DNA from: Agarilytica sp045430345
Lineage (GTDB): Bacteria > Pseudomonadota > Gammaproteobacteria > Pseudomonadales > Cellvibrionaceae
Assembly (NCBI GenBank): GCA_045430345.1
Contig: JAILXT010000001.1
Coordinates: 868,001-932,000 of the forward strand
DNA length: 64,000 nt
Direction of reading: 5' to 3'
In this document: in pieces, positions 26,121 to 35,377 of the stretch
Layout: each line of letters begins with the position of its first letter
Position numbering within the stretch: the first letter of the stretch is position 1
Notes under the pieces: model-generated
Database searches by the model: none
Told to the model about the DNA's origin: nothing
The model's input: only the letters and a program-made list of their open reading frames with translations
Position numbers and translations under genes: made by a program

Positions 26121-27554
26121 GTGTTTAGTAATAAAGCCGACAAACAGCTTATCAGCGAACTTACCGCGGAGAACAAACAGTACCGCGATATCATTGCCTC
26201 GATCGCCAAAAGCGCCAGTAGCCTCGGGCTAAGAGTCGTTGATTCTGCCGCTAATATTGAAAACGTTAACGACCAATTCACCGATTTTGTCGCCTCTTTT
26301 GAGGAGCTACGCTCTATTGCTTCCGCGCTATCGGATAACAACCGAGAAGTAGGCGTCGCCGCGGAAGAAGCCCAAATGATTTCGGCCGAAGCGCATCAGC
26401 ACATGAAGGAGTCACGGGGCAGTATCGATAACTCGCTGATAAACATCAGAACGCTCACCGATATTGTTAATGATATTCAAGGCCAACTTGGCCACGCAAA
26501 CGAAGCCTTAACCAGCGTAAGAGACGTGGCCGAAGGCATCACCACTATCGCAAAACAAACCAACCTACTCGCGCTTAACGCAACAATCGAGGCCGCTCGC
26601 GCAGGGGAAACGGGCCGGGGCTTTGCCGTTGTTGCAGAGGAAGTTAAAACACTCGCCATCCAAACAAGTAATGCAACCGCAAAAATTGATGTCACCCTAG
26701 AAGAGCTTTCTGAAAAGATTGATGGGCTACTAAAAAGTGGCGAAAAAAGCACAAAAACCGCAGAAAAAGTGACCGATGAAGCGCAAAATATCCAACTAAT
26801 AATGGATTCCGTTAACGCGGCCATGAAGAACGTCGATGAACAATCGGTATACATCGCGAAAATCGTGCACGATATCGATGCGGGAAATTCCAATGCGGTT
26901 GATCAACTGAATAACGTCACTGGGCAGGTTCACGGCGCGAGCGATCAACTAAAAAGTGCAAACGATCAGCTCAGTCATTTAATGGGGTTTACGGAACAAC
27001 TTATTCAAGAGACGTCCATTGATGGTGTGGACACGCAAGACACGCCCTACATCAGGATAATGGAAGAAGCCGCTGGAAAATTCGGGCGAGCACTTGAAGC
27101 GGCTATCAATAACGGTGAACTCCGCGAAGGCGATGTCTTTGATCGAAATTACCAAAAAGTTCCCAACTCTAACCCAGCCCAATACACCACGTCCTATATT
27201 GCCTTTGCAGACAAAGTACTCCCCACAATTCAAGAACCCATATGTAAACACGAAGATGCGATCGTGGCTGCTGTCGCGCAAGATATAAATGGCTACGTCC
27301 CGACACATATGGAAGCAGTATCTAAACCACAAACCAGTGATTACGAACATAACGTTGCATTTTCCCGTAACCGGCAGATATACGAAGATCGTGTTGCGCA
27401 AAACTCAGGAAAAAACATGAAACCTTTTCTTGTCCAGACTTACAGAAAAAATCTCGGCGGGGGCAAACATCTTGTGGTAAAAGATATCTCCGTTCCTATC
27501 ATGGTAAAAGGGAAACACTGGGGCGGGTTCAGAATCAATGTTCTACAAAAATAG
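26121..27554 (+). CDS. Soluble methyl-accepting chemotaxis protein with C-terminal sensor domain
   Basis: A 477-residue chemoreceptor without membrane segments. Residues about 1-30 are a coiled coil; the signalling domain (about 40-300) contains the conserved hairpin tip IAKQTNLLALNATIEAARAGE...GRGFAVVAEEVKTLA (read here in two parts). The C-terminal 170 residues form an alpha/beta domain with PAS/Cache-like features (ending GGGKHLVVKDISVPIMVKGKHWGGFRINVL), so sensing is downstream of signalling, the reverse of the usual order. It starts with GTG. It should couple to CheA/CheW in the cytoplasm; none of these is in the window. It ends at a bidirectional terminator. Confidence 0.88.
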   Translation: MFSNKADKQLISELTAENKQYRDIIASIAKSASSLGLRVVDSAANIENVNDQFTDFVASFEELRSIASALSDNNREVGVAAEEAQMISAEAHQHMKESRGSIDNSLINIRTLTDIVNDIQGQLGHANEALTSVRDVAEGITTIAKQTNLLALNATIEAARAGETGRGFAVVAEEVKTLAIQTSNATAKIDVTLEELSEKIDGLLKSGEKSTKTAEKVTDEAQNIQLIMDSVNAAMKNVDEQSVYIAKIVHDIDAGNSNAVDQLNNVTGQVHGASDQLKSANDQLSHLMGFTEQLIQETSIDGVDTQDTPYIRIMEEAAGKFGRALEAAINNGELREGDVFDRNYQKVPNSNPAQYTTSYIAFADKVLPTIQEPICKHEDAIVAAVAQDINGYVPTHMEAVSKPQTSDYEHNVAFSRNRQIYEDRVAQNSGKNMKPFLVQTYRKNLGGGKHLVVKDISVPIMVKGKHWGGFRINVLQK

Positions 27555-27580
27555 CCTCTTGAATCATTAGGGCCAAAATA

Positions 27581-27606
27581 AAAAAGGAGGCTACAGCCCC
27601 CTTTTT
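27581..27606. terminator. Bidirectional terminator between chemoreceptor and matB
   Basis: AAAAAGGAGGCT, short loop, AGCCCCCTTTTT with one mismatch in the stem. It lies between the stops of convergent genes (27554 plus, 27634 minus) and can end transcription from both. Confidence 0.85.
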
Positions 27607-27633
27607 AGTGATAATTCAATCTAACGTAAGCAT

Positions 27634-29145
27634 CTAACTACCTTGAAAAATATCGGCATACTTCGCTCTCAATAATTTACGATCAACCTTCCCCATCGCA
27701 TTTTTAGGTAGCTCTTCGTAAAAGAATATACGCTTAGGCGACTTGTAGGAGGCCAACACAACTTTAGCTGATTCAATAATCTTAGCTTCCTCTATAGATT
27801 CACCGTCCAACACAACGGCTGCGGAAACGCCTTCACCAAAATCCGGGTGTGGCACACCAAACACCGCCACTTCTTTTACGCCCTCCTGATCCAGCAATGC
27901 ATTTTCCACTTCGCGAGGATAGACATTAAACCCCCCGCTAATAATCATATCACTTTGGCGCCCGCTCAAGGTTAAATACGATTCCTCATTAAAAAAACCT
28001 AGATCACCCGTAACAAAAAAACCATCATCAGTAAAAGACTCTTTTGTTTTCTTATCCAAACCGAAATAACCTTTAGAGACATTTGGTCCTTTTACCTCCA
28101 CAATACCAATCTCGCCTGCCGCTGCAAGACTGCCATCATCTTTCCGTATTTGAACAGAAACTCCGGGCAAGGGCTGGCCGACACTCCCCGCGACACGGTC
28201 ACCTTCAAATGGGTTCGAGGTCAACATAGCGGTTTCAGTCATACCATAACGCTCTAATACCCGATGTCCTGTTTTTTCGAAAAACATATCGGAAGATACA
28301 GCGTCCAGGGGCGCGGATCCGCTAATAAACAAACGCATATTTTCAGTGGACTGAGCGTTTAATCTATCGTCGCCCAGCATACGGCCATAATGGGTAGGAA
28401 CGCCCATAAACATGGTTGCACTAGGTAAACGCTCAAAAAGAACATCGATATTGAACGTATTTTCAAAAAGGATCTCGCCGCCCGCGCATAGGGAAGTGTT
28501 CCCAGCGACGAACAAACCATGGGTATGAAAAATCGGCAACACATGGAGCAGTTTGTCCTGATCCGTAATTTGCCAAGCATCGAGTAGCGTTAGTGCATTT
28601 GAAAGGAGGTTGTTTTGACTCAGCATTGCCCCTTTGGGCTTACCAGTAGTACCTGACGTGTAGAGTAATGCCGCCCAATCGTCGGCATCGGCGACATAAG
28701 CTGCACGGGTTTCGCCGGCTTCCCCTTCACCAAAATCGAGTAATGTGCCCTCGCCCTTTTGACCAAGGGTTAACACCACCGCGCCAGCAAGATCGTTAAA
28801 CGTGGCCGTTCGTGCGGGGTCACACACCACGACTTTAGGCTTTGCGTCACCCACCAAAAACGCTAGCTCTACGTCGGTGTACCCAATATTGGCTGGGTGG
28901 TATACATAGCCCCCGTACTGACACGCCAAGTACGTCGCAAACGCTTCTGGTGATTTTTCAACCACCGCCGTAACACGCTCTCCGGGCCGAGCACCATTTG
29001 CCCACAAATGGTCGGCGATCTTCTCTGCTAAAGCATCAAAATCAGCTCGCGACCATACTTTATCGTTTGGCCCTGATAAAAATACGCGGTCTGGCGCTGC
29101 TGCAACATTGGCTTTAAATACTTCGCCTACTGATTTGGCTGTCAT
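27634..29145 (-). CDS. matB: Malonate--CoA ligase (malonyl-CoA synthetase)
   Basis: A 503-residue ANL-superfamily adenylating enzyme. Motifs: LLYTSGTTGKPKGAMLSQNN (P-loop), LPIFHTHGLFVA, ERYGMTETAM, the hinge and adenylate motif TGDLG, and the catalytic Lys in NAMGKVDRKLL. The stretch LPIFHTHGLF and the SGSAPL/RYGMTE block match malonyl-CoA synthetase MatB, which makes malonyl-CoA from malonate, CoA and ATP; length agrees with MatB (about 500). Related short-chain acyl-CoA synthetases are the alternative. No malonyl-CoA decarboxylase or malonate transporter gene adjoins it, so its malonate may come from other routes. Confidence 0.85.
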   Translation of the reverse strand: MTAKSVGEVFKANVAAAPDRVFLSGPNDKVWSRADFDALAEKIADHLWANGARPGERVTAVVEKSPEAFATYLACQYGGYVYHPANIGYTDVELAFLVGDAKPKVVVCDPARTATFNDLAGAVVLTLGQKGEGTLLDFGEGEAGETRAAYVADADDWAALLYTSGTTGKPKGAMLSQNNLLSNALTLLDAWQITDQDKLLHVLPIFHTHGLFVAGNTSLCAGGEILFENTFNIDVLFERLPSATMFMGVPTHYGRMLGDDRLNAQSTENMRLFISGSAPLDAVSSDMFFEKTGHRVLERYGMTETAMLTSNPFEGDRVAGSVGQPLPGVSVQIRKDDGSLAAAGEIGIVEVKGPNVSKGYFGLDKKTKESFTDDGFFVTGDLGFFNEESYLTLSGRQSDMIISGGFNVYPREVENALLDQEGVKEVAVFGVPHPDFGEGVSAAVVLDGESIEEAKIIESAKVVLASYKSPKRIFFYEELPKNAMGKVDRKLLRAKYADIFQGS

Positions 29146-29263
29146 TTGATCACATCCCCAAAGAAAATTTTGGAGATTTTACCTTAGTCGCCGCGCCTCT
29201 GTGAATTGTTTGCGAGCCATTACGATACGATCCGAACCACTTAGCCCCTTTCGCACGCCAATA

Positions 29264-30136
29264 TTATGATTCAAGCTCCTGCTCGATCGTATCGTAAATA
29301 AAATCTTCTAACTCAAAGAAGTCCTCAATACTGAGCCCCATAAAGGTTGAGATACTTGAGGAAAGGTCGATCCACTCTTTGTTGTAGTTAATTCCGCCGA
29401 ACTCTTCAGACTCGCCAGCAATTTGCTCCGCCATTTTCAAAGCCGCAAGTAATACAGCGGTTTTCTCATCCAAAGTATCTAACTTAGATATCGCTTCAAT
29501 ATTATGATGCAGGCGGATTACCTCGGTCACCTCTTTCGGTAAACCCCAACCTTTGGTCATATAGAAACCGAGCACGGTATGGTTCGTATCGAAAAAATGA
29601 TTTTCAGCCTCCAAAAGTGAAATATTTTCTTTCTTGTATGCTGGACGAATACGTGAAAAGTAATCGGGGTATTTATCAAGCAGCATTGGCATGCCGACAT
29701 TATGGAAAAGGCCGACGCAATACGCATCATCAACGGTGACCCCGTACTGCTGGTAATTTAGTTTTCGCGCAACAGCACCACAGGCAGCCGCAACCTTAGT
29801 TGTCGAATGCCAAAAATTATCGAGCTGCTCCATGTTATCGAAAGTCTCGACAGTGCGTTTTAAAAACGCTGCATTGATAATATTCATGATGCTACGCAGC
29901 CCTAATAAGCTCATAGCATGATTGACGGAGGTCACTTTGTTTGACATCCCAATTGCAGGGGAGTTAACGACCTTTAATATCGACGCTGCAAGCGCAGGAT
30001 CTTGTTCCACAACGCCTGCCATTTTATCCAGGTCAGGAGACACCTTCTTTAGCTCTGCAAAGATCGTCGGGCGCGGTGGTAATTTAAAGCCTTTAAGAAT
30101 ATCTTCTGCTTGTTCTAACTGAATGTTTTCTACCAT
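29264..30136 (-). CDS. HDOD-domain signalling protein
   Basis: A 290-residue cytosolic protein with one HDOD domain (about residues 20-215), a relative of HD phosphohydrolases that usually lacks full catalysis. Visible features are LPPRPTIF, the SILKVVNSPAIGM segment and GLFHNVGM in place of a complete HD motif. HDOD proteins act in stress, biofilm and c-di-GMP-linked signalling. The start is set at the ATG with AAGGGG 8 bases upstream; a longer reading frame begins 60 bases earlier without a ribosome site. It is a single gene downstream of an AT-rich 160-base gap. Confidence 0.88.
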   Translation of the reverse strand: MVENIQLEQAEDILKGFKLPPRPTIFAELKKVSPDLDKMAGVVEQDPALAASILKVVNSPAIGMSNKVTSVNHAMSLLGLRSIMNIINAAFLKRTVETFDNMEQLDNFWHSTTKVAAACGAVARKLNYQQYGVTVDDAYCVGLFHNVGMPMLLDKYPDYFSRIRPAYKKENISLLEAENHFFDTNHTVLGFYMTKGWGLPKEVTEVIRLHHNIEAISKLDTLDEKTAVLLAALKMAEQIAGESEEFGGINYNKEWIDLSSSISTFMGLSIEDFFELEDFIYDTIEQELES

Positions 30137-30299
30137 AGTTCGCCCCTTCAAGACGTAATAGCACCTTTCATTCAGTATAGAAGTAATAAATCCCAACTAG
30201 GGATAAACAATACGGTAGATTGACTACTACGATGAAAAACATGCATTACAGAATCGCGGCTTAAACGACATAGTTATAACTAATATCAAATACCAACCG

Positions 30300-31145
30300 C
30301 TACCCTTCGGATTTAGCCGAAGCCATCAGAACCTTATCAAACACACGTGCGGGAAATATTGGTTTAATTAGTGCGAGGAAATAGGTGGGAAAAGTCACCT
30401 TATACCGGACCTTTGGACGTTCCGATTCTAGCGCGTGGATAACTTTATTGACAACCGATTCAGGCCCCAGCGTAAACCGGGATGCGGCACCGACCTTCTT
30501 CAAACGTGTTAACGCCCCTTCGTATCGACTTTGATGTCGGCTTTTTGTGATATCAACATTATCTTCCAAAGCAATCAATGCATTTTTACGAAAATCGGTT
30601 TTAATTGGCCCTGGCTGGATAATACTTATCTTTGTGTTTGTTTCACTTAACTCGATACGAAGTGTATCAGTTAGGCCTTCCAAAGCGTGTTTGCTGGCAT
30701 TATACGCACCACGCATAGGCATCGATACAAACCCTAATATCGAGCTATTTTGAATAATTCGTGAATCGTCTTTAGTGAGATAAGGCAATATTTTTACCGT
30801 CAATTCATGCGTACCGAATACATTTGTTTGAAACTGCTTAAGCAATGTTTCCCGTGTAAGATCTTCCACTGCGCCTGGCTGACCGTAGGCACCATTATTA
30901 AACAAGGCATACAACTGTCCTCCGGTAATTTTAAGCGTTTCGGTTATCGCAGATTCGATAGATTCAGTGGACTGTAAATCCAAATGGATCACATGTTCAA
31001 TCCCCTCCTCTAACAAGGTGACAATGTCTTCTGGTTTTCTAACAGAAGCAATAACCTGATAACCCCGAGATTGAAGTGTAAAAGCAGCGCTTTTTCCTAT
31101 ACCGCTAGAACACCCTGTAATTAGGATTGATTTCCCATTAACCAT
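30300..31145 (-). CDS. Short-chain dehydrogenase/reductase
   Basis: A classical SDR of 281 residues: cofactor motif TGCSSGIG near the N-terminus, NNGAYG (the NNAG equivalent), catalytic Ser in SSILG and YNASK (Tyr-x-x-x-Lys). It should use NAD(P)H in the cytosol. The substrate is unknown; the LALIKPIFPARVFD C-terminus resembles SDRs acting on lipids or sterols, but this is weak. The ATG at 31145 is preceded two codons earlier by an in-frame TTG. Confidence 0.88.
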   Translation of the reverse strand: MVNGKSILITGCSSGIGKSAAFTLQSRGYQVIASVRKPEDIVTLLEEGIEHVIHLDLQSTESIESAITETLKITGGQLYALFNNGAYGQPGAVEDLTRETLLKQFQTNVFGTHELTVKILPYLTKDDSRIIQNSSILGFVSMPMRGAYNASKHALEGLTDTLRIELSETNTKISIIQPGPIKTDFRKNALIALEDNVDITKSRHQSRYEGALTRLKKVGAASRFTLGPESVVNKVIHALESERPKVRYKVTFPTYFLALIKPIFPARVFDKVLMASAKSEG

Positions 31146-31199
31146 AATCAATAGTTCGTCCGATTTAATTCAAAAGGTGAGTAACGTAATGAAATTACG

Positions 31200-32096
31200 C
31201 TAACTCTTGAGCACATATTTATAGTGAGTTTTAAGATAATCCGTTAACCGCTTTACCGAAATCCATACCCGTTTCTGTATTAACACTTTAGATACTTCTT
31301 GATATCGCGGGTCCTCGAGTTGGTATATATCCTCATACAAGGCACTATTCTCGGACATCCACTGTTCCGGCAGAAATTTTGTTGACCCTACATTGTTGTG
31401 AGAGATAGCAAACATTGGGACCTGCGGCGTATCAAAAACACCAAGACCTGAGTCCCAGTAACGATGAAGGTTTAATTTACATCGACCACTGCGATTCTCC
31501 ATGATACATGTGCGATTCCCCCCCAAATCATGTTTACATTCCGGCCCGAGTTTCGTAAGAGTGTGCAGTGGCTGATGTATATCTTGAATGAGGTGAATTT
31601 GAAAACTCAGTAGCAAAGCTTCTTGGCGCTTTGATAGAGGGGATTTGAGCGCAGCATCCAGAATTATTAACCTATCGAGCAGCACACCTTGATTCGTGAA
31701 TTCACAGTGATGGTTTAATCTGTTTTTTACCACCACGTTATGATAATGCCAACGGGCGGTCGTTTTATCACTAAACCCTAAAAGCAACTTCGGAACGCTT
31801 TCACCGTATAAACGGAAAACATCAGATAAGGGTTTATCACGAATAGTATCCGGGAAGCTCCCAAGTTTAACAACGTCGCCAGAGGCGTCATTATCTCCCT
31901 TATTATTACTACCCTTTGAACGAAATAGAAGCGTAGCGAGCTCAGTATAATACGCTCGTTCAGCCTCACTAAGCATTGAAAAAGCGGTAAACGCAATCGC
32001 TTCATGACCGGATTTACTCCAAGCATGAGCAAGCGAAGCATAAAAAAGTGTTAATACAAAAAAACTAAGCCTTGCGACTTTTTTTAACAAGTTCAT
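31200..32096 (-). CDS. Exported S1/P1-family nuclease
   Basis: A 298-residue secreted nuclease. The signal peptide ends AHA, so the mature protein begins with Trp26, which in S1/P1 nucleases is the N-terminal zinc ligand. Other zinc ligands are in the patterns WSKSGHE, ARWHYHN, HLIQDIHQPLH and LHRYWD. The family cleaves single-stranded DNA/RNA and 3'-nucleotides and needs three Zn ions. The likely role is periplasmic or extracellular nucleic-acid scavenging. The ATG lies inside the end of djlA (32-base overlap) on the same strand, suggesting coupling. An extra loop (residues about 62-72, Asn/Gly/Asp-rich) is present. Confidence 0.92.
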   Translation of the reverse strand: MNLLKKVARLSFFVLTLFYASLAHAWSKSGHEAIAFTAFSMLSEAERAYYTELATLLFRSKGSNNKGDNDASGDVVKLGSFPDTIRDKPLSDVFRLYGESVPKLLLGFSDKTTARWHYHNVVVKNRLNHHCEFTNQGVLLDRLIILDAALKSPLSKRQEALLLSFQIHLIQDIHQPLHTLTKLGPECKHDLGGNRTCIMENRSGRCKLNLHRYWDSGLGVFDTPQVPMFAISHNNVGSTKFLPEQWMSENSALYEDIYQLEDPRYQEVSKVLIQKRVWISVKRLTDYLKTHYKYVLKS

Positions 32097-32889
32097 ATGC
32101 TGATTGAATTTCTTGAGAACGCTCTGTCGCCAACTTCACCATATCTTCGGGAACCCCTCGACCCGCGAGCTTATCGGGGTGGTATTCACTCATTAATCGA
32201 CGATACGCTTGTTTCAATTCCTTATCGTTGATGTCTTCACTGACACCCAACGCTTGATACGCTAATTTAAGTTCATTTTGATCTTGGCGCGCATGCTGAT
32301 AACCATGAGAACGATAGCCCGCCCGCTCTTGCTGGCCTTGATAGAAATGCGACTGCGCTTTAACCATGCCGAGTAAATGATTAAAAGCAAATCGAGAATA
32401 GCCAAGCTTATCGGCAACGTATTGAAGTAGCTCTTCTTCTTTCTCGTGTAATACACCATCTGCATACGCGATTGTAATTAGATATACGAGTAAGATCTGC
32501 TTAAGGTTGTTTAACTTCCCGCACTTCTCAAGAAAATGCGCAAGGTCACCGTCAATGCTGTAATCTCGGGCAGCCCCCTTCTTAAAACGCTCAATCGCTT
32601 CGGCGCGAGCTTCAGAAGTTAAGCCCATTTTTGTCATCAAATGTTCAGTGCTGCGGACCTCTTCTTCGGAAATCTGGCCATCAGATTTCGCAAGTTTCCC
32701 CAAAAGAGGAAATACCGCGTCAAAAAAAGCTCTTTCCACCGCCAATCGTTCTTCGGGGCTAAATTTTTGATCAATCCCTTTTAGGCCTTTATCAAAGTAA
32801 TGACCTGCCACATAACCCAACACCGCACCGACGATGTTGTTGAATGCCCAATACCCTATAAGGGTTCCAATAAGCCTGCCTAAAACCAT
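32065..32889 (-). CDS. djlA: DjlA-type membrane co-chaperone
   Basis: A protein of 274 residues: an N-terminal glycine-rich membrane segment (about 5-28), a TerB-like helical domain (about 50-165) and a C-terminal J domain (about 205-270) with HPDK. This is the DjlA layout and length (E. coli 271). It stimulates DnaK at the inner membrane and is linked to envelope stress signalling in E. coli. The start is the ATG at 32889; the frame extends 66 bases further upstream without support. It overlaps the nuclease gene downstream. Confidence 0.93.
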   Translation of the reverse strand: MVLGRLIGTLIGYWAFNNIVGAVLGYVAGHYFDKGLKGIDQKFSPEERLAVERAFFDAVFPLLGKLAKSDGQISEEEVRSTEHLMTKMGLTSEARAEAIERFKKGAARDYSIDGDLAHFLEKCGKLNNLKQILLVYLITIAYADGVLHEKEEELLQYVADKLGYSRFAFNHLLGMVKAQSHFYQGQQERAGYRSHGYQHARQDQNELKLAYQALGVSEDINDKELKQAYRRLMSEYHPDKLAGRGVPEDMVKLATERSQEIQSAYELVKKSRKA

Positions 32890-33076
32890 AATATACTCAT
32901 AAAAACTGTGGAAAATACGTACTGCGCACGTGCGGCACAATAACACGGTACACAATCAGATCATGTGCGTTTTCAAGTGGCGGTAATATTAACGCAACTA
33001 AGATCCTCACCGTTAACACCCGCGCAAAAAAACTTCATTCTGTGAACATCTAGGGAGATATACGTTTTGGCGAGCG

Positions 33077-35224
33077 CTATTTGTCTAGCGTCAGATCATC
33101 TAGCTGATCGTCTATTTGAGATAAGTTCGTACTTATAGGAATAAGTACGCGGAACGTCGAGCCCACATCCAAGGAGGACTCAAAAAATACTGCGCCATGG
33201 TGAAGCGCCGTTATTTCACGAATTAAATACAAACCTAGGCCCATGCCCTTTTCGATCCCAACATGCTCATCCACTTGGGAGAACTGCCGATAAATACGAT
33301 GTTTTTCTTCGTTGCTTAAGCCCACCCCAGTATCAATCACTGAAAACGCAATCGCGTCGTGCTCGGCAAGCGGCATAGGCTCTGCTTTCATCGTCACACA
33401 ACCTTCTTTAGTCGCGTTAACCGCATTCGCCAATAGATGTAATAAAACCTGGATGATTTTTTGCCTATCCGCAAACACCCGGACATCATCCTTTAGGGGA
33501 ATAAGTTCAAAATTTAGATTCGCATCGGATATTTGCCCAACCATCTGACTCGTGGCGTCATCCAACAACATGTTGACGCTTTCCCAGTCGAATTTTAGTT
33601 TTACCTTGCCGGCTTCTAATTCGGATACTTCCAAAATATCGTCAATCAAACCCAACAGATGATGGGCGCTACGCTGTACGCCGACCAAGGTTTTATAATT
33701 TTGCTCTTCAAGATCGCCGCCAAGCTTCACAATAAGCCGGCGGTTAAACCCGATAATCGACTTGATAGGCGTGCGCAGTTCCTGCGACATCGCCGTTAAG
33801 AAATCGGATTTGGCCCGGTTAGCGCGCTTTGATGTTTTAATCGCTTGCTCAAGCTGGTCTGTGCGATGATTAAACCAATAGGCCAGCAGGCCTAATTCAT
33901 CCTTTTTGTCGTATTTAAGCTTTAAGCTTTTACCGTCACTCTCTTCAGCCGCTTCCGAGAGCATCGCGACCATCCGCGTGATTCGGTCAATAATCCCGAC
34001 CTTTAAAAATACCAGGGCGAGCACACCAAAAATAAGCGAGGGCATTAAAATAGCGCCAAACAATTTTTGGCTAACCAAGTCGGAGATTGCGCCGTACGCT
34101 TTGCGTTCAAATACCGTGACGATACGCCAGTTCGTTGAAGGCATTTGATAAACTACCCCGGTCGCATCTCCTCTTAGCAATAAGTCATTCGGAATTTCAA
34201 AGACATCCAAGGGACGCAGACTTCCGCCGGAAGACTTTTCCTGCAGCCAGTGGTGAGCCAAAATACGCTCTGCTTCACTGTCATCAATCTGATAGCTGCC
34301 CTGAGATATGCGATTTACTAGTGCGGTGTATTCGGGTTTATGAACTAACATATCCTGATACAGCGACTTATCCATGCTATTCAAACGCGCTTCTATTTGT
34401 TTGAAGCCAGGATACGCACGCACTAGATCAGATAGATATTCAAACGCATTTGTACCGCTATAAACCTGCGCACGAGAAACATCGAAACCCAATATTGGAA
34501 AGACAATAAAACGGTTGTTTCTATCAACCACAAACGAATAAGCATCCATACCGTTGATGATGCGATTTAATGCCTCTGCCACCCCTTCCAATTTGAGATC
34601 GACAGTAGCAACCCCTATAAATTCACCCTGGCGCCGAATCGGTGCGGTGCACGTCACCATCGGTTGCTGGGAGTATGGATCGGTATAGGATTTTGACCAA
34701 TAGACGTCACTTTCGAGTACTCCGGCGGGTACATACCACTCTTCACTGTGATACCCAGGGCCATGAGGCTGGTTATAGTCCTCTAATAGTTCGAGTTTCC
34801 CGGCTCTGTTTTGAGCCCAAAATAGACTGTTCCGCCCTTTCGATGAGTCAAAAGCGTAGGGTTCCGGCCATACACCGCCACCCGCATAGATATGCTCATC
34901 GCCTTTGGGCTGTAACATCGTCGGCACAATGGACGATAACGCGCTAAGATCCTTGTTCCCGAGCGATGCGGCGCTCGCGGCTATCGCGCGTGTAAGCCCC
35001 TTAACTTCTTCCATTTCCTTCTCCAACGACAAAGAAATGTTCTGACCAAGCCTTATCTGACTATCAAGTGTTAATGCGATAAGTTTGGGGCGGCCTTCAA
35101 GCCAAATAACGGAAAAACTGACGGAGATAATAAGAAAGATGAGCAGAACCAAGCCCACCACAAGATTTCGGCTAATGTGGTAGCGGAACATGGACGCGCT
35201 TGTTTGGGAGTTCTGTGGTCCCAT
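33077..35224 (-). CDS. Cache-domain sensor kinase homologue lacking phospho-acceptor His
   Basis: A 715-residue membrane sensor: membrane helix (about 21-42), a large periplasmic double-Cache domain (about 50-380, with the ligand-pocket-like stretch EEWYVPAG), second membrane helix (about 388-412), HAMP-like region, dimerisation domain and a C-terminal ATPase domain. The H-box reads MSQELRTP: the usual His is Gln (about residue 481, codon CAG). The ATP site looks intact (N-box LANAVNAT, G1 DTGVGL, G2 GMGLGLYL). It therefore cannot autophosphorylate in the normal way and may be a pseudokinase or act in trans. No response regulator is adjacent. An ATG start at 35191 is also possible. Confidence 0.88.
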   Translation of the reverse strand: MGPQNSQTSASMFRYHISRNLVVGLVLLIFLIISVSFSVIWLEGRPKLIALTLDSQIRLGQNISLSLEKEMEEVKGLTRAIAASAASLGNKDLSALSSIVPTMLQPKGDEHIYAGGGVWPEPYAFDSSKGRNSLFWAQNRAGKLELLEDYNQPHGPGYHSEEWYVPAGVLESDVYWSKSYTDPYSQQPMVTCTAPIRRQGEFIGVATVDLKLEGVAEALNRIINGMDAYSFVVDRNNRFIVFPILGFDVSRAQVYSGTNAFEYLSDLVRAYPGFKQIEARLNSMDKSLYQDMLVHKPEYTALVNRISQGSYQIDDSEAERILAHHWLQEKSSGGSLRPLDVFEIPNDLLLRGDATGVVYQMPSTNWRIVTVFERKAYGAISDLVSQKLFGAILMPSLIFGVLALVFLKVGIIDRITRMVAMLSEAAEESDGKSLKLKYDKKDELGLLAYWFNHRTDQLEQAIKTSKRANRAKSDFLTAMSQELRTPIKSIIGFNRRLIVKLGGDLEEQNYKTLVGVQRSAHHLLGLIDDILEVSELEAGKVKLKFDWESVNMLLDDATSQMVGQISDANLNFELIPLKDDVRVFADRQKIIQVLLHLLANAVNATKEGCVTMKAEPMPLAEHDAIAFSVIDTGVGLSNEEKHRIYRQFSQVDEHVGIEKGMGLGLYLIREITALHHGAVFFESSLDVGSTFRVLIPISTNLSQIDDQLDDLTLDK

Positions 35225-35377
35225 TAACAACTATCAATATGTGTATTTGCTGGAAGCGAAGGGCTCCTGCCTCTCTAATATAATAGCTGCTTTTAGCCGT
35301 GCGGCAGGCCTATGCCGCTGATCGATGAATATTTGTCGTAATATTCATGCCCGTATAGTAAACGCAAAGGCTCACAC

